Below are positions 32,881 to 44,607 of a stretch of 64,000 nucleotides of DNA, in pieces. A model generated the notes under the pieces. It worked only from the letters and a program-made list of their open reading frames with translations, was not told where the DNA came from and did not search any database. Both the position numbers and the translations under genes were made by a program. Numbering within the stretch: position 1 is the first letter of the stretch; every line of letters starts with the position of its first letter. Origin of the DNA: Camellia lanceoleosa (taxonomy: Eukaryota > Streptophyta > Magnoliopsida > Ericales > Theaceae); NCBI GenBank assembly GCA_025200525.1, contig CM045762.1, positions 77,373,217-77,437,216 on the forward strand, in the 5' to 3' direction.

Positions 32881-34142
32881 TTTTGTTTAATTTAATTTTC
32901 CTTTGTAACTATTTTATTTATAGCATTTGGAGCATTAATTATATTTTTCTCACCCTCTGTTTAACTGTTCTGTTTCTCTACTTAATTATGTTTAATTCAG
33001 TTTCATTATTTCTCTTTCATTTTTCAATTGTGGTAAGTATCTCTTATAAGCATTTGGTTGTAATCTTTATTTTAAAAAATAATACACTTGATTTTATTTT
33101 TTTTAATGAGCCTTGGGTTTAACTTTAGTTAGATTTTCCCATTAACATTGATTTCAAGTTTTATTTATTTATTGCCTACTAATTGTTATATATAATGCTT
33201 TAACTAGAAAATGAGAGGTGTGCATTATCACAGGAATGGGAGCTCAAAGAAGCATAATCATCCAAAAATAAATACTTTACACAAGGTAAGCTTTAATTGT
33301 TTTAAAAATTAATTTTGTTTGGTTTTACAATCTTCAAAAATTCTTGTTCCTTATAACTAGACTCTCTTAATCTCAATAAAGAAAATTTTTTGCTCCCCTT
33401 AAAAAATTTGAATTTAATTCTATTTGGAGGTTTGTATGATTTATTGGCATTCTCAATTGGTCAATCTATACTATGATTTGCTTTTCTAGTCATTTGTTTA
33501 GTTTAGTAATAATGCATATATATGTCTATTCTCACTTCATCGTTGAATAACATAATTCGGTTGACTATAATAGTTATGTTCAATTCTTCTTAATTCATAA
33601 ATATTGATTTTCCTATTTCTCATATGTATTTTGATGCAATTTTTCATGTTATAGTTCCTTTTGATGCAATTATTCTTCATTATAGTTTCTTCCGATTTCG
33701 CATAGATATTTTGATATGATTTTTCATAGCTATTGATTTTTTGAAGCGAATTTAAGCGAGTAATTTTGTTGAAGATGACGGATCTGCATTTAAACCATTG
33801 GGTTAAATGCTTCTGTCTATGTGTCATTGGTTGACTCTCTCATTCTAAACAAAATAATAATATTGGTTAACTAGGATGATTCTTTTGTACCAAAATGTTA
33901 ATTGACTTTTATTTGAAGGTATTGAAATTTGATAAAGCGAAAGGGTTATTAATTATGATACTAATTCAATAACATTCTTTTATTAAAAGTTATCCCATTC
34001 TAACTTGGTATAGTGTATAAATGTGTCATTTTGATGTGGATTAAAATCTAAAATTCGATATTTGGACTTTAAGTTTAGCTAGTATTTCGAGATTCTTTAC
34101 TTATGCTATATTGAAATATAAAATTCATTATTTGGACTTTAA
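32881..34142. other. AT-rich stretch without recognised feature
   Basis: No exon, element end or RNA gene could be supported. Near 33620-33740 a TTTTGATGCAATTTTTCAT-like unit recurs about three times. Confidence 0.5.
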
Positions 34143-34151
34143 TTTTAAAAT

Positions 34152-35255
34152 GGAAACATACCAATAAGTCCCATACACAAAGTTCAAAACCTATTTAATC
34201 CCAAAACAAAACACTTACACCAATTAGTCCTATATATTTTTAATTGTTACCAAAAAAATCCTTTAAAAAAAATAAAAAGATTTACAAATGCTACTATATC
34301 CCACTGTCATCGGACTTCCATCATCGGGAAGTCGTCGGAATATCGCCGAAAGTTCATCGAAGTATTCTGAATATCAATGGAAGTCGTCGAAATATCCAGA
34401 ACATTTCCTAGACGTTAAGAACATCATTGAAGACTCACCGGAATGTCCAGAATATTACCTTAAAAAAAAAAGAATAAATGGAAAAATTAGAATGAAAAAA
34501 CATAGCAAAATGTGGTAAATATGAAAAACTAAAAGAAAAAAGAAAATAACGACAAAAAACAGCGACAATGGAAAAAACATATATTATTTTTCAATTTTTG
34601 TAGGTTTAAACAAATAATCTCCAATATTAATCAAATTGAAAAGTAAATTCTAAAACTGTAAAATGTTACAGTTTCAAAGCAAAAACCTATGAAGCATTTA
34701 TCCTTATTAATCAAACAGAAAAACATGTTATGAAACTATATAATTGTATAGGTTTAAAGAATATTATGAAACCGCAAAATTTTGCAACTTTAAACTTTGA
34801 TTCATTCCAACAGGAAAAAAAAAAATTGAAACTTCAAAATTTTACAGTTTTTACCGTCTGTAACTAAAACTCTAAAACAATTTGTTCAGAACTTGAAGAT
34901 ATATCAGATCTGGCTAGATCTACATCAGATCTGAGTAGATCTACTCTTCTTCGTCGGAAACATATCTTTTTCACTGTCGGTGAGGGTGAAGTAAGGAATC
35001 GGTGGTCAGTGGTTGCTAGTGAACGCCAATCGATGGTAGTCGTTGATCGCCGATGACTATATATCAAAAAGAGAAAAAGAAGAAGCAAGACGTGGTTGTC
35101 CGTCGATGATCGTCGGAAATTAGAATGAGAAAGAGATAGAGAAGAACAAAGGCAAAGAATAAGAAAAACATTATAGGATTTTTGAGTATAAACAAAAAGT
35201 TGTGAGACTAAATAGGCCACATCTTTTTCAAAGAGGACTTCTTGGTAATTTGCCC
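34152..35255. mobile_element. MULE-type element with 9-bp TSD TTTTAAAAT
   Basis: The ends GGAAACATACCAATAAGTCC and, reverse complemented, GGGCAAATTACCAAGAAGTCC are alike. A perfect 9-bp repeat TTTTAAAAT flanks it (34143-34151, 35256-35264). The interior has a GTCGGAATATCGCCGAAAGT stretch (34330-34450) with repeated CGGAAT/TCGAAATATCC words and GATCTACTCAGATCTGA-like repeats (34908-34950). The weak minus frame 35220-34864 is not recognisable. No transposase. Confidence 0.8.
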
Positions 35256-35359
35256 TTTTAAAATTTGCTATTCGAAATTTATGAATACTTTTGCTTATTC
35301 AATGTGTAGAAACAATTTTAATTTTTTATATGGGAAGTTTTAAATTGAAGTGATATTCA

Positions 35360-35795
35360 GTGTGTTTGGTTTCATTTTTCTGAATTTAGTTTTTTCAAAT
35401 TGAGTTTTTGGTTTTTGGTTTTTTTTGCTTTTAATGAATATTTTTAAAATTTCAAGCAATTTTTTTTACTTTGTTTGATGCACCTTACTTAGATGTATCT
35501 AAATAGTAAAATATTTGTGAAATTTTTTTAAAAAATTAATAAATACACAAAAATATATTTAAAAAATATACTGAATTTTCAATTTTTTATTTTTTATTTT
35601 TTTAGTATTTTTTATATTTATATTTTTTCATAAATATTATATTTTTTAAGCGTATTTATGTTAGGTATATCTAAAAAAAAATTTTAAAAAAATTGCTTAA
35701 AATATATAAAAAAAAATCAATGAAAACAAAAAAATACAAAAAACAAAAAGTAAAATTTTTTAAAAAATAAATTCTAAAACCAAACAAAATAATTT
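35360..35795. mobile_element. Possible foldback MITE
   Basis: GTGTGTTTGGTTTCATTTTT CTGAATTTAG at the left mirrors TTTTGTTTGGTTTTAGAATT (right end reverse complemented). The body is almost entirely A/T. The ends are approximate and no target duplication is secured. Confidence 0.4.
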
Positions 35796-35915
35796 ATCAC
35801 CACTAAATTTCATAGCACGTGTGATACTAAAAAAATTATTCTCAATGCCTTCATGCACAAGTTGTACTTAGGCGTGGAAAGCAAGCAAACGTGGGTTTTA
35901 TTTTATTGTAGAGAA

Positions 35916-36734
35916 TAGGGGTGAGCAGCGGATATACCGATCCGCCAAAACCGACCGAACCGAACTGATCTGCCGCATATTGGACGGATGCGTGATAACG
36001 AGCGGACGGTTGCGGATTGATTTTCTCTAATCTGCCAATCTGGCGGACACATGACGGATTTGAGATTGCTTTGACCGCAACCAAACCGCCAAACCACCAA
36101 ACCGCGAGCACCCCTAGTAATTTATAAGACTTTGTGTTTTTAGTTTGTTTAAATATTCTGTTGAAAAAAAAAAATTTCAACTTCAATATCTTTTTTGAAT
36201 TGAAAAAAATAAACGTATTATTTATCTATATTTTTTGGTTTGTAAATCTATCTCTAAAAATAATAAATAGAAAATATGATATATGTTGATTGGTTTTTGT
36301 TTTCAAAAACAGATATAGATGTAACAATACAGAGACATACAATCTCTACTACTGCTCTATTCATGGTTTTAGTGGTTTGAATTGTTTTTATATTTTAAGA
36401 ACCACAGATTGTAATACTTTATGTGGATGAAGCATGCTGTGATTGTAGTATGTATATGAGGCATGCAATGATTGTAATATTTTTTTAAGTCATTGACTGT
36501 AATACTTTCTTCTTCTTCTTTTTTTTTTTTTGAGGAAGTGCACAAGTTGAATTATGTTGAAAATTTATAAAACTTTAAACTGCCAAACCAATTCGCATCC
36601 ATCCGCCAATCCGCTCAATCCACATCCACCGAATTGGCAAACGGATGCGGATTGATTTTCTCCAATCCGCCAATCTGGCGGACGGATGGCGGATTGGAGG
36701 TTCTGTGGCCGCAACCGACCCGCGCCCACCCCTA
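35916..36734. mobile_element. Non-autonomous hAT element, TSD GTAGAGAA
   Basis: The ends are TAGGGGTGAGCAGCGG and, reverse complemented, TAGGGGTGGGCGCGGG. A perfect 8-bp direct repeat GTAGAGAA flanks it (35908-35915, 36735-36742), the hAT signature. Two direct copies of a ~150-bp GC-richer unit (GCGGATTGATTTTCTC..AATC.GCCAATCTGGCGGA) lie at about 35960-36117 and 36585-36734. No transposase. Confidence 0.82.
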
Positions 36735-36742
36735 GTAGAGAA

Positions 36743-37077
36743 AATATTAAGTTTTAGTGTAATTTGGTTTAAAAAAAATATAGAAAAATATAATAAAATA
36801 TTATAATGTTCAAAAAATAATATTGAGTAATAATATAGTTAAAAATATTTTTTTAAATAAATTTTTAATATGTAAATATATAGATTATTAAATTCAAAAT
36901 AATATAAATAATTATACAAAAAAGTTGAAAAAATATATTATTTTTATTAAATAAAAATACAAGGTTTCACAAAGTTGTTCTACATTCAAATATTTTCTCA
37001 AAACTTTTCTTATATGTATTATATTTTGCCATCTCATTAGAAGATCGTGAAGAAAGAAATTTTGTAGAGGTAACATT
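36743..37077. other. AT-rich spacer before the CACTA element
   Basis: Nothing recognisable. It ends with ATT, the target duplication of the CACTA element. Confidence 0.5.
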
Positions 37078-37440
37078 CACTACAAGAAAAAAGGGGTATA
37101 AACACGGAAGCTTTTGCGACGGTGCGTTTTCCCATCGCAAAAAATGAGGTTTTGCGACAATAGATTAAACCGTCGCAAATGAGCACTTTAGCGACGGCCT
37201 TTTACCGTCGGTAATAAAACTGCACGGGTAGTGTGAAAAAATGGAAGTATTAGCGACGGCGTTTTTTACCGTCGCTAATTTTTTTTTTTTTGAGACGGCA
37301 TGAGTTGGCTGTCACAAATAGTGGACCACTTGCGACGACAAAATGTCCATCGCCCAAAAAACTTATCAAAACGGCGTCGGTTTAGCTTAATAATTTATCA
37401 TTTGCGACGGTGTAAAATGTACCGTCACAAAAAGTTTAAA
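37078..37440 (+). repeat. CACTA 5' terminal inverted repeat and subterminal repeats
   Basis: After the TIR, units such as TTTTGCGACGG..CCGTCGCAAA and TAGCGACGGC..GCCGTCGCTA-like pairs recur about seven times up to 37430. In En/Spm such motifs are the binding sites for the small protein TNPA. An AAAACGGCGTCGGTTTAGC word at 37369-37387 is shared with the internal tandem array. Confidence 0.85.
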
Positions 37441-37637
37441 AAAATTTGCCCCCTCTTCCCTTTCATCTTGGCACTCGATGAAATCCCTAAATGTTCGAAA
37501 TCCCCAAACGAGCAACGAACCGCGAACTTGGCATCTCTCTGGACGAGCGACGAACGGCGAGCAGGCTAGCAGTGGTGCGGTGGTGCGGCGACGACGACAG
37601 CTAAGGCCGGACCGGCGACGACTTTCTCACAGCGTAT

Positions 37638-37680
<43 letters not shown>

Positions 37681-38866
37681 ATATATATATATATATATAT
37701 GTATGCATTAGGTGTTCAAAAAAATATATATATATACATGAATATAAATTATTTGCCCCACTCAACCAAGTAAACACCCGACAAGGAACAAAATTTTGTC
37801 TCATTTCCATTGAAATGGATGAAACATATCTGTTTTTCTATGAAACTGAGACCAAACAATAGTGAAAAATCGAAACTGAGACCAAACATATCTGTGTGTG
37901 TTTAATAAATATCTGTGTGTGTTTGTTTTTTTATATCATTTAATAAATATCAGTGTGTGTTTGTTTTTTTATAGCAAAATAGGCATGTTAACTTTAGTGT
38001 TGGACTGTGTGGGTCATTTGTCTTTTTCTCATGAAAAAAAATTTTGATCAGACAAAAATTTTGAGTGAAAAATTCATTTGATATGAAGCACTCAAATAGT
38101 AACCTCAAAAATTTTATGCTTTGACTAAAAATTTCATTTCTTATGAAGCACTTTAGTAAATAATTCAAAATTTTACCTGAGTTTTTTTAAAAAAAGGTTT
38201 GGTATAGGTTTGAGTTTGCTAAAAGGATCTCTTGATTTTGGGTAATAAAAAAAAAAAAAGAGTAGAATTTAATTTTGAATAGGTTTGAGTTAAAGAGCAT
38301 AGATGAGTTTTGAGTATTTTTTAGTCAAACTTAAATTTGTGTCAAAATTTGAGAGTATAGATTGGAGTTATTTTTAGTGTGTGTTTGAATCTTATATTTA
38401 TAAATTCATTTGTGCTGAAAGAAAAAGAATTTTATAGTGGATGGAGAGTTTAATAACTTTTATGTAAGTAGAGGAAAAGGTCCTTTGAACATCTTTTATT
38501 TTTATTTTAATTGTCTAAAAGCAAATACATGTTTAATTACAATTGTGGAATCTCCATTTAAGTGCGATCATTTGCAGAGGTATAAAAGCTTTGAATACAT
38601 CAACTTCATTTCAAATTAAACTAAAAATTAAAATTAAAATAGTGGAGTAGTCTAAATAAATAAATAAATAAACATTTTTTTGTCTCACGTGTTGTTGTAT
38701 AAGTATTTCATTTTTTATGTTCTCCAATCAAATCAGTAAATAACTAACTAGGATAAGACCGCCTACCTATTTGAGAGAAATTGGACGGATAGGTATCATG
38801 GTACATGAATACGTAGGTATTATATTTAGAGTTACTTTGATGAGATATTTTTGTGGATGTGTACAG
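37441..38866 (+). other. CACTA leader region
   Basis: It is GC-richer at first (37447-37640, with ACGAGCGACGAACGGCGAGC), followed by a (CT)n-(TA)n microsatellite at 37640-37700. AT-rich sequence then runs to a TGTGTACAG acceptor-like site directly before the ATG at 38867. No conserved protein is seen; it probably holds the promoter and an untranslated leader. Confidence 0.5.
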
Positions 38867-41800
38867 ATGATAGATAAGAGTTGGATTGATTTGCCAAATA
38901 GGATGTCGAGCAAATACATTAATGGGATTGATGAATTCCTTGTGTTTGCCTACACCAATAGGGTTGAAGGTTCGATGATCAGTTGTCCGTGTAGGAAGCG
39001 TGAGAATCGATACTATTTTGTACGAGAGGGTGTACGGGAGCATCTGATTTTGAATGGCTTTTTTAAAAAATACAAACATTGGATTAATCATGGGGTATCT
39101 TACGTATCTTTGCATGGTAATCGAGAGAATGAAACATTAGCTAATTTAGACATTGGGGATGATATGATTGGAATGATACAAGGGGCTATGGGAAATCCAC
39201 ATGCCGGTACAAATGTTGAGGGTGATGAACCATAGGGGCCTGATCCCCATGCATCTGAACCCCAGCTCGGTCCAAATGCAGAGACTGCAAAGTATTTCAA
39301 ACTTCTTCAAGATGCACAAAGTGAATTGTATCCGGGTTGTCAGAAGTTCACATCTTTGTCATTCATTGTTCGACTTCTACATTTGAAAGTGCTTAATCAG
39401 TGGACAGACAAGTCTATTGACATGTTGCTTGAGTTATTGAATGAGGCGTTCCCATTGTGTGTGAAACTCCCGGACTCATATTATAAAGCTTAAAAGGTCA
39501 CAACAGATTTGGGCTTCACGTATGAGACATGGGATGCATGTCCCAACAGTTGCATGTTGTTTCGAAACGAGGACACCAATCTTGATAAATGTGTCATATG
39601 CAACAGTTCTAGATGGAAATCAAATGGTGATGATGGTTCAAATGGTCCTAACAAAGGTGGCAAACAAATAGATGAGGTATTTTCCTTTAAAGCCAAGGTT
39701 GCAGAGGTTGTTTATGTCATCCAAGATGGCCAAGTTCATGAGATGGCATGCAGAGGAACGAACTGATGATGGTGTCTTCAGGCATCCTGCTGACTCCCTT
39801 GCATGGAAAGATTTTGACCGTCGGAATATTGACTTTAGTAATGATTGCCGAAGTGTAAGGCTTGGCTTAGCATCTGATGGTTTTAACCCATTCAGGACGA
39901 TGAACATAGTTCATAGCACTTGACCAGTTGTGCTCATTTCATACAACTTGCCGCCATGGATGTGCATGAAGCAACCATTTCTAATTTTATCCGTGCTTGT
40001 TGACGGCCCGAAAGGACCTGGTGACAAGATTAATGTGTATATGCAACCGTTGATTAAGGAGTTGAAAGAACTATGGAATGAGGGTGTGTCAACATTTGAT
40101 GCATCAACAAATCAAATGTTTCAAATGCATGCAGCTTTACTGTGGACAATTAGTGATTTTCCTGCATACGCAAACTTGTCAGGATAGAGCACTAAAGACG
40201 AATATGCATGTCCTTGTTGCAATAAGGAAACTACATCGTGTTGGTTGAAACATAGTAGGAAACAATCATACTTGGCTCATCGCAGATTTTTACCTATTGG
40301 CCATAAATTTCGGAAGGATAAAGTATCATTTGATGGTAGTCGGGAAGTCAGACTCAAACCAAAATTGTTGTCTGGAACTGAGATGTTGCTACAATTAGAA
40401 TCTGAGGGTATTTTAACCCAATACAAAAGGGATGACCTTAAGGAGAGGCATAGGAGACAGGTAGAGAAGGAGAAAGCTGGACATCGCACCCATAGTTGGA
40501 AGAAAAAGAGTATCTTTTATGAATTGCCATATTGGGAGCACAATCTAATAAGACACAACCTCGATGTGATGCATATAGAGAAGAATGTTTATGACAATGT
40601 GTTGTGGACAATATTAGGGGTTGCAGGAAATCGAAGGATGGTGTTAATGCTCAGCGTGATTTACAAGATATGAATATTAGAAAACCCCTACATTTGCAGT
40701 TAAGAGGGTCGAATAAAGCATATTTACCACCAGCACAATTCACGATGACCAAGGATGAGAAAGATTTGTTCTTGAAAGTGTTGAAGGAAGCAAGAGTTCC
40801 CGACGGGTATTCATCCAATATATCTCGCCGTAATGCGCCACATGATAGAAGCATTGGGGGTCTTAAGAGCCACGATAGTCATATTCTGATGCAACAACTT
40901 ATTCCATTGGCTATTCGAAGATCGTTACCGAAGAATGTAATTGAACCCTTGATTGAATTAAGCAATTTCTTTAGACAATTATGTTCGAAAGTGAATCGTG
41001 TGACGGATTTGCAATACATTCAAGATCGTATCGCTATAACACTTTGTCATCTAGAGAAAATATTTCCTCCGAGTTTTTTTGATATAATGGAGCACTTGCC
41101 TATACATCTAGCTGATGAAGCCTTATTGGGTGGAGCGATTCAGTTTCGATGGATGTATCCAATTGAGAGGTATCTTCTTACTTTGAAGCAATACGTGCGT
41201 AATAGAGCTCATCTTGAAGGATCAATTGCTAAAGGATATCTTATGGAAGAATGCATGAATTTTTGTGCACAATATCTCAATGATATGGAAACCAAATCTA
41301 GTCGACCCGTGAGGAACTATAGTGGTGCCGATAATTTGGGTCATGCTATTGGTGAAAACACAAGATTTTATCTTGATAATACTTCTTGGGTACAAGCTCA
41401 TCGATACATCTTATTCAATACAAGCGCAGTTCAACCATTCATAAAGTAGGTTAAGTCACTCACTCAATATTTTATTATGTTTTATTGAATTTTCAACAAA
41501 ATTTTTTGTATTGCTAAAATTTCAATCTACACAGCAAACACCTTGAAGTACTTAAGCTCAAAATGCCTCGTGTCAACGATCATCAACTTCGGCGTGAACA
41601 TTTTGAAACTTTTCACATTTGGTTCAAGGAACATGTATGTATTTAATTCTATAGATTCTAGTTACTTAAGTCGAACTACATTTTAAATTTTACATTTTCG
41701 TGTTAAATAGGTCCAAACTTTGCGAAGGACTACTAATGTCATATTTTCTGAAGAGATTATTCTATTGGCAAATGGTCCTCATAACCTGGCAAGGAGGTTC

Positions 41801-42361
41801 AACGGGTATATACTGAATGGGTTTTGGTATCGAGTAAAGGCCATGGATGATCGTCAAGCCACACAAAATTGTGGTGTAGCTTTGAAGGCAGATACCATAA
41901 GTTATGCTAGTCGAAAAGACAAGAATCCTCGTGTGGGGTCTATGTACTATTATGGACAATTGACAGATATTGTTGAGATTCGATATTCCAATAAGAAGAA
42001 ACATGTGTTGTTTAAGTGTGATTGAATTGACAACATTCACGGAAAGAAAGAAGATGTCTTCAATTTCACGTTGGTGAACTTCAATCATTTGTTGTGCCGA
42101 GATGATCGAATTACCAATGAACCTTTCATCTTGGCGTCCCAAGCAGAGCAAGTTTGGTATGTTACAGACCCGTTACAACCAGACTGGCAAGTCGTGGTGA
42201 AGATGTCTCAAAGAGGTTTATTTGATATGAGTTCAACTGATCCACATATCGAGCCATACATGAGCCAACAATTAGAAAAAAATATAATGCTTCGTGATGA
42301 AGAAGTTGGTTGGGTGAGGGAAGCCGCAGAAGGGGAAACAGTTGATGTTCAAATAGGCTGA
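38867..42361 (+). pseudogene. tnpD: tnpD-like CACTA transposase, decayed
   Basis: Order of domains: a transposase-associated N-domain (MIDKSWIDLPNRMSSKYING .. ISCPCRK .. HLILNGFFKKYKHWINHG) at 38867-39100; the Transposase_21-like core (..DLGFTYETWDACPNSCMLF.., RYFPLKPRLQRLFMSSKMAK, GLASDGFNPFRTMNIVHST, LPPWMCMKQPF, ACPCCNKET, NLDVMHIEKNVYDNV) to 40640; a DUF4218-like part (41449 backward, MEHLPIHLADEALLGG); then after introns 41448-41532 and 41636-41711 a DUF4216-like end (NLARRFNGYILNGFWYRVKA .. QAEQVWYVTDPLQPDW) to 42361. The protein would cut and join the element ends. Breaks: stops at 39233, 39491, 39921, 40185 and 42023, and frameshifts near 39671 and 40633. Three of the stops sit where Trp is expected. 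Confidence 0.88.
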
Positions 42362-42535
42362 TATTTAATCAACATTAGTAATTCAATTAAGGCAAAGGTT
42401 GTAGTTAATCATCAATTTCTTAATTTACTTTGTCTTTGTAATTATATTAGTTCAATTAATGTCATATTATAGTTGATGACAAACCATTGTCTATGTTTCT
42501 AATGTCAATTAATGTTATATTGCTTGCAGATTATT

Positions 42536-44550
42536 ATGGGAAAGAAGAGGAAGCCTGATCATCCCCGGCGCATGATGTCTGATGTGCTACATAACAGGAC
42601 ATCAGTAGCACCACCATTAGAGGAGGCATCACATCGGCCACCATCGGAGGGGCCATTAGTGCCACCATCATCTGAGGGCCCATTAGTACCACCGCATCGA
42701 CCACCATCAGTGGCACCACAGCAGCTACCATGTACTCAGCCTCCACGCCTACCATCAGTGCGTCCACCATCAGTGGCACCACAGCAGCTATCACCATCAG
42801 CTTATGAGCCATCCGTAGGCATATAAATTTGCTTTGATTTGTATGAAAATTATTTAAACATACATTTATTTATGCTCATTATATATAACTTGTTTATTCT
42901 CATTGTATTTTGCAGACCCTTCGACTTCTTCACAGCCCACCTCAGGTTTATTTGATATGATTTGTATTCACATTATTTAAATTTGCATTTGTTTATTACC
43001 ATTGCATATTGTTTATTGTTATTGTATCTCGTAGGTCATGTTAGTTCTTCATCAACCTCGATTAGGCATGGTAGAGGATGTGCCAGGGGCATTAAAGAGT
43101 GGGGTATTGGTAAAAAGCTGGACATACAATTTGATGAAAATTACTGCCCAATAGGGGATAACGTGGCTAAGTTAACTACTCAACTTGGCATTATTGTGCG
43201 GAATGGTAACATTGTTTCTCTTACTTTTCTTGACTGGAACAATGTACCTGATGATATTGTTGATGCTATCTGGAAGGATGTGAAGGTAAAAGTATATTTT
43301 TGTCCACAAATTCGAATTCCAAAATTGTGTTATTATTATTTAAACTTTGAAATTGTGTTTTATAGGACAATTTGAATATATGTCCAGAGGAGTACAAGCC
43401 AATCTGCATGAAAAACTGCAACAGCATATGGAAGGATCACAAGAACAAGATTAAGGCTAAATACTTCAAGCCCAGAAGTTCTGATCCTAATCTGAAGGAT
43501 GATGTTCCTTTGCACATTGTGCCAAGCCAGTCATAACAACTTGTGGAGTATTGGCGTACTTCCGATGCTGAGGTATACAAATAAGTTATATTTATGATAT
43601 GTAAACATACAAATCATATTTACATACTTACATTTGTTGAACCTGTTATAGAAAATTGCAAGTAGGAACGCTAAAAATCGGCGAGCTCACGGCATAGCTC
43701 ATACCACGTATGCATTTACTTTCTCTCAGATACGACATGAGGTTTACATTTTATTGTTTTATTTTTGTATATAAATAAACATTGTATATTTGCAAATTAT
43801 TTAGATTCTAATTTTCATATTTCTAAAAAAATGTAGATGACCAGTTGGGGGGAGTCTACTAATAAGATGAATGTTTGGCTTATGACACGTAGAGCAGATG
43901 ACCCAGGAGTTATCCAGACCTTGGTAGTTTCCAAACACCATTGATTGTATTTAAAGTTTATTTTTTGTGTGTCAACCATCTTAATTTGGCATATACTTGT
44001 ATGTCTTATTCAATACATGATGAGTTTAATCGTCAACTCTCTATGCTACCTGAGGATGGTCGGACTTTGGAGGCTAAGAATGCCATTTTCCATGATTTGA
44101 TAGGTCATGACGGACATGGATATTGTCGCACATACGGGAGAATTGTGCCTCGGAGAGCGGTGTATAAAGATGGTGCTGGGCCATCACAGTCAACACCCTA
44201 GCCATCGATTATTGATCAAATCACGCAATAGGTTCGTGCAAAGCTAAGGGATGAGTTGAGGGAGGAGCTGTGAGCAAAGTTCTCTACACATTTACAGCAG
44301 ATGAGAGCTGAGATGATGGCCTTTGTGTCACAGGGGGCGAGTGTGGATCCCATGAGCATGTGTTCGATATAAATTAAATTATTTGATAGTTCAATTTTCA
44401 CACAAGATTATGTATAAAATTCGAATATGATTAACACATTATGCATTGACTATCATAGGTTCCTGATGCATCGAGTGGCCACCGGGCATTTAGGGAATCT
44501 GCAGAAGATGAGAATCCATATACACCACCACCAGAAAATCAGGTATAAAA
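42536..44550 (+). pseudogene. tnpA: tnpA-like CACTA gene (Ptta/En/Spm, Transposase_24), decayed
   Basis: Exon 1 from ATG 42536 encodes MGKKRKPDHPRRM followed by a Pro-rich stretch of PPSVAPQQL-like repeats. Later exons (about 43034-43287, 43365-43574, 43652-43740, 43837-43930, 43995-44380, 44460-44543) give GIKEWGIGKKLDIQFDENYC, then ICPEEYKPICMKNCNSIWKD HKNKIKAKYF, KIASRNAKNRRAHGIAHTT, MTSWGESTNKMNVWLMTRRA and a coiled-coil-like DELREEL end. The spacing and the WKDHKNKIKAKYF / NAKNRRA motifs fit the plant En/Spm Transposase_24 family, which binds subterminal repeats. Stops interrupt it near 43536, 44200, 44231 and 44271. A final exon may follow the tandem array at 46379. Confidence 0.78.
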
Positions 44551-44607
44551 TGTATCTTTGCATTCTAAGCTAAAATGTATCTTTGCATTCTTTACATTCT
44601 AAGTTAA

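Noticed and set aside
32250..33122. Several Ser/Leu-rich frames and an Arg/Glu frame
   Set aside because: All derive from the (CT)n tract.
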